Assembly (NCBI GenBank): GCA_947458475.1
Contig: CANGZP010000005.1
Location: 1 to 57,895 of the forward strand
DNA length: 57,895 nt
DNA from: Cyclobacteriaceae bacterium
GTDB lineage: Bacteria > Bacteroidota > Bacteroidia > Cytophagales > Cyclobacteriaceae
Direction: 5' to 3'
In this document: positions 49,903 through 57,895 of the stretch, piece after piece
Position numbering within the stretch: the first letter of the stretch is position 1
Layout of the letters: the number at the start of each line of letters is the position of its first letter
The notes under the pieces: generated by a model
What the model saw: only the letters and a program-made list of their open reading frames with translations
Database searches by the model: none
What the model was told of the DNA's origin: nothing
Position numbers and translations under genes: made by a program

Positions 49903-50640
49903 ATGGAATTAACACTGTCAATATTATTCTTTTTACTTCTCCTTACTTGGAGCCTATTTAGGTCCAGAATTAAAGGAGTTGTCGGAGAGAAAAAGGTTTC
50001 ATTTATTCTAAATTTCCTTGATAGGTCAAAGTACAAAGTCATTAATAATATAGTGCTTAAAGCAGGTGATAAGACTATTCAAATTGATCATATTGTTATT
50101 TCTGACTTTGGAATATTTGTTATTGAGACAAAGAATTACAAAGGTTGGATTTTGGGAAATGAGAATTCTGATTTTTGGACCCAAGTAATATTTAAACGGA
50201 AGGAAAAGCTTTATAATCCGATACGTCAAAACTTAAGTCATATCTGGGCGTTGAAAAGTTGCCTTCGCGAATACCCTGATATAGAATATAAGTCCATCAT
50301 CGTATTTCCTCGAACAGCCTATATAAAAGTCAATACATCCACCGAGGTTATATATTCACACCGACTACTGAAAACGATTAAACGTTATTCGGATATAAAG
50401 CTAACGGAAGCTGACAAAGAGATCATCTTTAAAAAAATCATTTCTTTGAATTTGATTGAAACATATGACAGAAGTCAGCACATTAAATCAATTAAACAAA
50501 GGATAAAGAAAAGAGAGAGCGCAATAGCTGCAAACAAATGCCCTCAATGCGGTGACGATTTGATCATACGAAATGGAAAGTTTGGAAAATTCTTGGGCTG
50601 TACTTCATATCCTAAATGCAAATTCAGTCGACCTATTTGA
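49903..50640 (+). CDS. NERD-domain protein with topoisomerase-type zinc finger
   Basis: A 245-residue protein with one N-terminal transmembrane helix (about residues 4-20), a NERD domain (about 25-140) and a C-terminal topoisomerase-like zinc finger with four Cys (CPQCGDDLIIRNGKFGKFLGC...YPKC). The NERD core VVGEKKV, IQIDHIVISDFGIFVIETKN gives Asp62, Glu75 and Lys77, a PD-(D/E)xK-like set. NERD proteins are predicted nucleases, cited in DNA processing or defence. ATG 49903 is preferred; a GTG nine codons upstream is possible. Codons are strikingly AT-rich (many ATA, TTA, AAA), suggesting a different origin from the neighbours. Confidence 0.85.
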   Translation: MELTLSILFFLLLLTWSLFRSRIKGVVGEKKVSFILNFLDRSKYKVINNIVLKAGDKTIQIDHIVISDFGIFVIETKNYKGWILGNENSDFWTQVIFKRKEKLYNPIRQNLSHIWALKSCLREYPDIEYKSIIVFPRTAYIKVNTSTEVIYSHRLLKTIKRYSDIKLTEADKEIIFKKIISLNLIETYDRSQHIKSIKQRIKKRESAIAANKCPQCGDDLIIRNGKFGKFLGCTSYPKCKFSRPI

Positions 50641-50957
50641 AAAAGAACTTTGCTTCACAAAAGTTTGGTGAAATAGGGTTAAAGTCTTTCGTTGTAAGGT
50701 TCTTGTTTTATTTTGTTTTGTTCGATAATTTTTTTTCCAAACCCCAAACTGAACTAGGCTTGAAAACCTTGATTGCAAGTGGAAAGAAGGATATCAAATC
50801 AAAAGAAAAAAATAAGGTTTCTAAAAAATTAAAGCTTTTGTTTTAAAACGCACTTATCCTGCTTATTCATCTTTAAAAGCTTAATGAATACTTTCTGGGC
50901 TAAACAAAAAAAGGAGATCCAGTTGGATCTCCTTTTTCTTTGTAAAAGCAGTTTGAA
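50641..50957. other. AT-rich gap before groEL
   Basis: About 317 bases. A 76-codon frame overlaps the end of the NERD gene but has Lys/Leu-rich composition and no recognisable domain, so I do not call it a gene. The groEL terminator lies at its right end. Confidence 0.5.
50908..50937 (-). terminator. Terminator after groEL
   Basis: AAAAAGGAGATCC (50908-50920) pairs with GGATCTCCTTTTT (50925-50937) around a 4-nt loop; the minus strand runs into a T-tract. Confidence 0.85.
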
Positions 50958-52897
<1,940 letters not shown>

Positions 52898-53096
52898 AGA
52901 TATAAAATGTTAAGGGTTAAAGTAATCTTTCAGACACCTACCTGCACTTCTTATGCCAAGGCTTGATCTTGACTTAATTCTGACAAATCGACGGAAAATC
53001 ATCCGTATTCCGACATAAAAGACATTTTTCGCTGCGACTTTATCTGCCAATTTTTCTCTTTTTTTGGATTTGCTTCTTTCAAAGTGTCAGTATACC

Positions 53097-53129
53097 CAAA
53101 AAAAGAGCCTTACTGAGAAGTAAGGCTCT
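53097..53129 (-). terminator. Terminator after secG
   Basis: AGAGCCTTACT (53104-53114) pairs with AGTAAGGCTCT (53119-53129) around a GAGA loop; a T7 tract follows on the minus strand. Confidence 0.85.
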
Positions 53130-53152
53130 AAAATATTTAGGTAGTACTTGAC

Positions 53153-53509
53153 TTATTTTGTTGCAGTAGAATCAGCAGGAGCTGCTTCTGTTGCAGGAAG
53201 TGCATTTTGAGTATCGCCAAATGCTGGAGCAACTACCTGCTCTTTTGCAGTCTCAATATTTGGAGATGAAAATTGGTTCGGCTGGCTGCTTGTAAAAAAC
53301 ACAGATGAAGCTAGCGCCAAGGCTAGAATAGAAATCGCTAAAACCCAGGTTGCCTTTTCTAAAACATTTCCTGTACGTGTTACCCCCATGATTTGTGAAG
53401 CACTACCACCAAAAGCAGCACCAGCGCCACCCTTTGAGTTTTGGCCTAAAATCACTAGAATTAGCAATACTGCTAGAACCAAAATAACACTGATTAATAT
53501 AGTAAACAT
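53153..53509 (-). CDS. secG: Preprotein translocase subunit SecG
   Basis: A 118-residue SecG: first helix FTILISVILVLAVLLILVILGQ, then SKGGAGAAFGGSASQIMGVTRTGNVLEKATWVLAISILALALASSVFF with the conserved cytoplasmic loop and second helix. It stimulates SecYEG-dependent export. The low-complexity C-tail (Ala/Pro/Glu-rich) is common in this phylum. ATG 53509 is chosen because the first helix follows directly; upstream residues would overlap the TPR-like gene. Confidence 0.94.
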   Translation of the reverse strand: MFTILISVILVLAVLLILVILGQNSKGGAGAAFGGSASQIMGVTRTGNVLEKATWVLAISILALALASSVFFTSSQPNQFSSPNIETAKEQVVAPAFGDTQNALPATEAAPADSTATK

Positions 53510-53519
53510 ACGATTGGAA

Positions 53520-54185
53520 TTATTCTTTTGATTTTTCAATTAAGTCCGCAAAGTAAGCCCTTTTCTCGGGAAACTTCAAAGCAAGCTTCTCATAAATTTC
53601 GATTGCCATTGCTTTTTTACTCTGCTGAAGTAGAATAGCAGCAAAAGTTTCAGAAATCAAGCCCTCATTTAGGCTGGTACTCGCGTTTGCTAAATTCTCA
53701 TTATTTTGATTTGCTTCAATCTCCTTGATTGTTGCTAGCTTGATTTCTTTTTTGCTAAATGCCTTAATCAAGTCAATCTGAGCTCTTTTTTCAGCATCTA
53801 AAATTTCTTTCTTTTCTTTTCTCCGGATACTTTCGATTAAGTCATCCTTCGGTGCCTTCCGTTTTTTTGGCTTTTCTTTAGCGCTGACTTCATTTATTGC
53901 TTGTACCGCTTCTCTTGTCGCTATTGGAGCGCTTTCTTTTGCCTCAGATTCACTTTTAGCGGACGGAAAAAGCCAGTTTTTCAGCCAAATTCGGTCTGTA
54001 CTTGTGGCAGCAGCTAGCGGAAGGGAAGGGCTGCTGTCTTGATTTTTTACCTCAAATCGAGTGCAAAGCGCATGAGATAGGTAGAAAAAGGGAAAGTTTT
54101 TTTGAACTTTCTTGAGCAGCAAATAATCCGCTTTTTCCAGCCGATCTGATTTTTGGATGAGTTCTAGAAATTGAGAGGCGTTCAC
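53520..54185 (-). CDS. Conserved protein with a C-terminal TPR-like helix pair
   Basis: A 221-residue protein of unknown function. The N-terminal 55 residues (FLELIQKSDRLEKADYLLLKKVQKNFPFFYLSHAL) look helical; the middle is Lys/Glu-rich and probably disordered or coiled-coil; the C-terminal ISETFAAILLQQSKKAMAIEIYEKLALKFPEKRAYFADLI resembles a TPR repeat. The start is GTG at 54185; no in-frame ATG precedes the conserved region. It lies between lptE and secG, an arrangement I recall from several Bacteroidota genomes, which suggests a role in the cell envelope. Confidence 0.8.
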   Translation of the reverse strand: MNASQFLELIQKSDRLEKADYLLLKKVQKNFPFFYLSHALCTRFEVKNQDSSPSLPLAAATSTDRIWLKNWLFPSAKSESEAKESAPIATREAVQAINEVSAKEKPKKRKAPKDDLIESIRRKEKKEILDAEKRAQIDLIKAFSKKEIKLATIKEIEANQNNENLANASTSLNEGLISETFAAILLQQSKKAMAIEIYEKLALKFPEKRAYFADLIEKSKE

Positions 54186-54215
54186 AGCAATTAATTTGAA
54201 TTCAATATACGGATT

Positions 54216-54749
54216 TTACCAGTTGGCTACGGTGGCCGTGAAAATATCTTGAATTATTGTTTCGAAAATATCTTCAACCAGTTGATTTTCCACATCCAAT
54301 AAGGTCACCGTGCGAGGATCGTAATCTTGGAAAAAGGTAAAGGTCTGTTTTTTATTTTCCTCCTCATTACTCAAGTTGAGGTATTCCACTTCCACTGCAA
54401 TGGTGAGTCGCATTTGTCCAGCACGGTCGGGTAAATTGGGATCTCCAGAGGATACGACGGCCTGGGGGGATAAGGAATAGCGTACGATTGAACCTGAAAA
54501 CTGCAAATCCCCATTATTTCGTACCAGTTCCAATTGGGTATTGCGCTGGTAATACTCTTTCAATGCTTCGGTAAATCGCTGCTCCATGTTGGCAGGACCT
54601 CCTCCTGAGTCATTGAAAAAATTCTCTACAGAAAACGATTTGACTAGCTCGTAATTGATATTGGTACCCGTAAAGCTGTATTTGACGGAGCATGCAGAGA
54701 GTCCTAGGCATAGGACAAGCAACAGCAGCAATGATCTATTCAATATCAT
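54216..54749 (-). CDS. lptE: LptE-like LPS-assembly lipoprotein
   Basis: A 177-residue lipoprotein: signal peptide with lipobox LSAC (Cys at about 20), then YSFTGTNINYELVKSFSVENFFNDSGGGPANMEQRFTEALKEYY, the pattern of the LptE family in Bacteroidota. It would sit at the inner leaflet of the outer membrane as partner of LptD in LPS insertion. The start overlaps the end of the regulator gene by 14 bases. LptD itself is not in the window. Confidence 0.88.
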   Translation of the reverse strand: MILNRSLLLLLVLCLGLSACSVKYSFTGTNINYELVKSFSVENFFNDSGGGPANMEQRFTEALKEYYQRNTQLELVRNNGDLQFSGSIVRYSLSPQAVVSSGDPNLPDRAGQMRLTIAVEVEYLNLSNEEENKKQTFTFFQDYDPRTVTLLDVENQLVEDIFETIIQDIFTATVANW

Positions 54750-56019
54750 ATTGTTTGATTTTTCGGTAGAGCGTACGTTCGGAGATCCCGAGGTCGTTGG
54801 CTGCGTACTTTCTTTTGTTGTTGTGTTTTCGCAATGCTTTGAGGATCATCTCTTTTTCTTTCCGCTCCAAGGATAGGGAATTGTCATCTTCTTCATGAAG
54901 GATATCTTCGATGACTTCCTCCTCGTACTCCTCTTCCTGCGGCACTTCTGTCTTTTTTGATTCAAGGAGCAATGGCATGGTAAATTGACTCGGTGATTCT
55001 GACATCTCCTTAGGCACCATGCTCGTCTCCAGGTCTTCAAATAATCCCTGATGCTTTTGGATCAGCGACGAATTGATTCCTCCACTTTGGTAGGATTCTA
55101 GAATGAGTTTTTTTAATTCATTCATGTCCTTTTTCATGTCAAAAAGGACTTTGTATAAGATGTCTCTTTCGGAGAAATCCATGGACTCGGAGCCCCCACC
55201 TTTCAATGCCAAGGGAAGACGGCTGCTTGCCTCAGGCAAATAGCGAGACATCGTGAGTGCATCAACTTCCCGCTGTTCTTCTAAGAGAGAGACCTGTTCC
55301 GCAATATTTTTCAGCTGCCGAATATTGCCTGGAAAGGGATACCGTAGAATCACTTCTTGAGCACCTGCATCTAGCGTAATGGGCTTCACATGGTATTTTT
55401 CTGAAAAATCGCCTGTAAACTTTCTGAAAAGTAGCAGGATGTCTTCTCCTCTTTCTCGAAGGGGAGGTACAAAAATGGGCACCGTGTTTAGTCGGTAATA
55501 GAGGTCTTCTCTGAATTTCCCTTTTTCTACTGCTTTGATCAAATTGACATTGGTCGCTGTGATGACACGAACATTGGTTTTCTGGACTTTAGAAGATCCT
55601 ACTTTGATGAACTCCCCATTTTCCAATACCCGAAGGAGTCGTGCCTGTGTGCCCAATGGCATCTCACCAATTTCATCCAAGAATATGGATCCTCCATCTG
55701 TGACTTCAAAATACCCTTTTCGAGCTTCATGTGCCCCTGTAAAGGATCCTTTTTCATGACCGAATAATTCGGAGTCGATCGTTCCTTCAGGAATTGCGCC
55801 ACAGTTGATGGCGATGAACTTGCCATGCTTGCGTAGGGAAAGGGAGTGGATGATTTTAGAAAAGCTTTCCTTACCACTGCCACTTTCGCCAGTGATCAGC
55901 ACGGTCATCTCCGTGGGAGCTGCTTGCATGGCCACCTGAATGGCATGGTTGAGCAAGGGACTGTGTCCGATTATCCCAAATCGTTGTTTGACGCTTTGAA
56001 TTTCCGGTGCAGTGATCAT
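54736..56019 (-). CDS. Sigma-54-dependent transcriptional activator lacking a receiver domain
   Basis: A 427-residue AAA+ activator. Walker A GESGSGKE is at 44-51, GSFTGA at 91-96 (sigma-54 contact loop, a Ser for the usual Ala), Walker [10 protein letters not shown] at about 112-120, and a Fis-type helix-turn-helix at the C-terminus ([27 protein letters not shown]). An acidic region (about 355-395) precedes it. No receiver or sensory domain precedes the AAA+ domain, so its control is not by direct phosphorylation in cis. It overlaps miaB (ATGA) and lptE, so it is co-expressed with them. Confidence 0.93.
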   Translation of the reverse strand: MITAPEIQSVKQRFGIIGHSPLLNHAIQVAMQAAPTEMTVLITGESGSGKESFSKIIHSLSLRKHGKFIAINCGAIPEGTIDSELFGHEKGSFTGAHEARKGYFEVTDGGSIFLDEIGEMPLGTQARLLRVLENGEFIKVGSSKVQKTNVRVITATNVNLIKAVEKGKFREDLYYRLNTVPIFVPPLRERGEDILLLFRKFTGDFSEKYHVKPITLDAGAQEVILRYPFPGNIRQLKNIAEQVSLLEEQREVDALTMSRYLPEASSRLPLALKGGGSESMDFSERDILYKVLFDMKKDMNELKKLILESYQSGGINSSLIQKHQGLFEDLETSMVPKEMSESPSQFTMPLLLESKKTEVPQEEEYEEEVIEDILHEEDDNSLSLERKEKEMILKALRKHNNKRKYAANDLGISERTLYRKIKQYDIE

Positions 56020-57491
56020 ACTTGACTTGGGTTTATTTCAAGCACCTCTCCAAAAAGAGTCGCCGGCGAACATTCGGTAATTCTCACGCGCACGTAATCT
56101 CCGAGCTTTAAGCCATCTCCTGATACAATCACCACTTTGTTTGCTGAATTGCGGCCTTTCAGTTCGTTGGCTGACTTTTTCGAAGTGCCATCGATTAGAA
56201 TTACCTGTTCTTTTCCAAGATCCAAACGGTTTCGGTCGTGTGAAATCTGGCTTTGTTTTTCGATAATTTCCGCAAGCCTTCTTTTCTTGGTTTCCAAAGA
56301 AATATCATCTGCATACTTTTTTGCAGCAAGTGTTCCTGGGCGCTCTGAGTAGTAGAACATGTAGGAGAAGTCGTATTTCACCAGATCCATCAAACTTAGG
56401 GTGTCTTGGTGTTCGGCTTCGGTCTCGGAGCAAAAGCCAGCAATCATATCCGAAGAAATACCGCATTCTTCACCCAAAATCTCACGAATGGCACGCACAC
56501 GATCCAAGTACCATTCTCGGTCATAGGTTCGATTCATCAGTTCAAGCACTCTCGAGTTGCCAGATTGGACAGGAAGGTGAATGTACTTGCAGATGTTGTC
56601 GTATTTTTTGATGGTATGGAGCACCTCGTCGGTGATGTCCTTGGGATGAGAGGTAGAGAAGCGAACTCGCAATTGAGGGCTTACCTGGGCTACCATTTCG
56701 AGTAAATTGGCAAAATTGATTACCTCAGTTACCTCCTCCTCTTTTTTATTCAATCTGGCCTTGTTGTTTTCTTCTGGCGACCATTTGTATGAATCTACAT
56801 TTTGGCCCAATAGGGATACCTCTTTGTAGCCTTTACTCCAGAGATCTCTTGCTTCGGCAAGAATGGATTCTGGATCTCGGCTTCGCTCTCTACCTCGGGT
56901 AAATGGGACCACACAGAAAGAACACATGTTGTCGCAGCCACGCATGATGGAGATAAAGGCCGATACGCCATTCGAATTCAGACGAACTGGTGAAATATCT
57001 CCGTAGGTTTCTTCTCTTGACAAGAAAGTGTTGATGGCCTTTAAGCCATCTTCTGCGGTAGCTACCAAATTGGGTAAATCACGGTAGGCATCAGGTCCCA
57101 CTACAAGGTCGACGATTTTCTCTTCCTCTAGCAATTTTTCTTTGAGACGCTCAGCCATGCAGCCAAGTATTCCAATAGTCATGCTTGGTTTGTGACGCTT
57201 CAGTCCGTTGAAATGGGTAAGTCGATTGCGTACGGTCTGCTCTGCTTTTTCACGGATTGAACAGGTATTGAGAAATATCACATCCGCCTTCTTTAAATCA
57301 GAAGTGGTGTCGTAACCATTCTCCTTCATGATGGAAGCGACAATTTCTGAATCCGAAAAATTCATCTGACAGCCATAGCTCTCGATGTATACTTTTTTTT
57401 CTTTTCCAGTGCTATGCTCTTCCGAGGTTTTGAAATCACAAGCCTGCGCTTCTTCGGCAGATAAAATGTCTATGTCTTTGATCAGATCCAT
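56016..57491 (-). CDS. miaB: tRNA-2-methylthio-N6-dimethylallyladenosine synthase
   Basis: A 491-residue radical-SAM methylthiotransferase that converts i6A37 to ms2i6A37 in tRNA. The N-terminal UPF0004 domain has three cluster cysteines (about 41, 77 and 111: [24 protein letters not shown]), the radical-SAM motif is Cys186, Cys190, Cys193 in [10 protein letters not shown], and a C-terminal TRAM domain ends the protein. ATG 57491 is chosen; a TTG ten codons upstream would be unusual. The MiaA product from the left half of this window is its substrate. Confidence 0.97.
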   Translation of the reverse strand: MDLIKDIDILSAEEAQACDFKTSEEHSTGKEKKVYIESYGCQMNFSDSEIVASIMKENGYDTTSDLKKADVIFLNTCSIREKAEQTVRNRLTHFNGLKRHKPSMTIGILGCMAERLKEKLLEEEKIVDLVVGPDAYRDLPNLVATAEDGLKAINTFLSREETYGDISPVRLNSNGVSAFISIMRGCDNMCSFCVVPFTRGRERSRDPESILAEARDLWSKGYKEVSLLGQNVDSYKWSPEENNKARLNKKEEEVTEVINFANLLEMVAQVSPQLRVRFSTSHPKDITDEVLHTIKKYDNICKYIHLPVQSGNSRVLELMNRTYDREWYLDRVRAIREILGEECGISSDMIAGFCSETEAEHQDTLSLMDLVKYDFSYMFYYSERPGTLAAKKYADDISLETKKRRLAEIIEKQSQISHDRNRLDLGKEQVILIDGTSKKSANELKGRNSANKVVIVSGDGLKLGDYVRVRITECSPATLFGEVLEINPSQV

Positions 57492-57631
57492 GGAACTGTG
57501 GTCGTAAGGGTAATTGAGCAATCTCAGTTGTTTCTTAAACTAGCTGCAACGAAAAAGGATTGCTATTGAATACAAATTTAAGAAAATACAGACAAAATGG
57601 CAGGATTATTCTCCTTTTTGAAAATGGAGAT

Positions 57632-57895
57632 TTAAAAAGGAATAGGCAATTGTTCAGGGATGTTCAGGGGGGGATCACCTTCGGAAAAATTGGAAACTCC
57701 CAATCCCAGGAGGCGAATGGGTTTGGCGAAAGATTCCTGGTTTAAAAGCTCCAAAGCAGTTTGCCAAAGGAGTTCATCTTGAGGAAATTGATCAAAGGTT
57801 TTACTTCTTGTCTGTTGGGAAAAATCATTGTATTTGATCTTTAGCGTGACTGTTCTGCCTCGAATGCCTGTTTTCTTAGATCTACGTAGTAGTTC
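57632..57895 (-). CDS. dinB: DNA polymerase IV, C-terminal part (cut by the window edge)
   Basis: Minus-strand frame from the window edge to TAA at 57632-57634, 87 residues. It reads ELLRRSKKTGIRGRTVTLKIKYNDF and later SKTFDQFPQ and PIRLLGLGVSNFSEGD, which is the little-finger (IMS C-terminal) domain of Y-family polymerase IV. It ends in a short PLNIPEQLPIPF tail. The catalytic domain lies outside the window. It is a translesion polymerase gene on the same strand as miaB but behind a gap of 140 bases. Confidence 0.88.
   Translation of the reverse strand, partial: ELLRRSKKTGIRGRTVTLKIKYNDFSQQTRSKTFDQFPQDELLWQTALELLNQESFAKPIRLLGLGVSNFSEGDPPLNIPEQLPIPF

Noticed and set aside
50616-50846. 76-codon plus-strand frame after the NERD gene
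   Set aside because: Overlaps the end of the NERD gene, has Lys/Leu/Phe-rich random-looking composition and no domain.
53034-53049. Possible sigma-54 promoter upstream of groES (minus strand TGGCAGATAAAGTCGC)
   Set aside because: The GG and GC are 11 bases apart rather than the required 10, and no activator site or matching -12 TTGC is present.
52898-53096. CIRCE-type heat-shock operator before groES
   Set aside because: No TTAGCACTC-N9-GAGTGCTAA or close relative is visible in the gap.

Overview
The window looks like chromosomal DNA of a Bacteroidota bacterium, most likely order Cytophagales, in or near Cyclobacteriaceae/Algoriphagus. Evidence: moderate-to-low GC, a TamL-type BamA-like lipoprotein, a SufBCDSE operon ending in a bacilliredoxin, DUF2911, an acyl-CoA-binding protein, and the block miaB - sigma-54 regulator - lptE - TPR-like protein - secG. 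Most of it is housekeeping DNA. One AT-rich accessory pocket lies at about 48.8-50.8 kb. The assignment rests on gene families; no search was run.

Layout. 0-7.4 kb: PAP2 phosphatase, hemF and tamL on the minus strand; an rRNA/tRNA 2'-O-methyltransferase and an SBF-type transporter divergently; then an acyl-CoA-binding protein and citrate synthase. 7.6-13.7 kb: one minus-strand operon sufB-sufC-sufD-sufS-sufE-(MIP18-like)-bacilliredoxin, closed by a UUCG-loop terminator and headed by two TTAG-N-CTAA palindromes; an Lrp/AsnC regulator lies beyond. 14.7-19.5 kb: a two-gene operon of exported peptidases (M14 and S9). 19.6-25.3 kb: thyA, a membrane-anchored EEP-family protein, a DUF2911 lipoprotein, a penicillin-acylase family enzyme and a small membrane protein. 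25.4-31.4 kb: an RqcH-like NFACT protein, an MBL hydrolase, a small conserved protein, a response regulator and a degenerate receiver-Hpt protein; then miaA, a small membrane protein and pfkA. 31.6-33.8 kb: a second penicillin acylase.

33.9-42.9 kb is a long minus-strand cluster. It encodes most of the oxidative (non-phosphorylating) L-fucose pathway: mutarotase, FucP permease, L-fucose dehydrogenase-type SDR, L-fuconolactonase-type amidohydrolase, FAH-family hydrolase and 2-keto-3-deoxy-L-fuconate dehydrogenase-type SDR. A Gfo/Idh/MocA oxidoreductase, a cyclophilin, an esterase, a HAD phosphatase and a DoxX-like protein are in the same run. No L-fuconate dehydratase is visible. 43.0-46.4 kb carries an acyltransferase, an esterase and an AI-2E family transporter.

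46.4-46.8 kb holds one intact tRNA-Pro(TGG) and two tRNA-Pro-derived copies. In both copies the anticodon arm is replaced by a 7-bp/4-nt hairpin, TCCCGCA-N4-TGCGGGA. I regard this as the most unusual structure in the window. It is followed by an S10 peptidase, the AT-rich pocket (class I Fic toxin-antitoxin pair and a NERD/zinc-finger protein), groEL-groES, and the secG-TPR-lptE-sigma54 regulator-miaB block. The window ends inside dinB (DNA polymerase IV).
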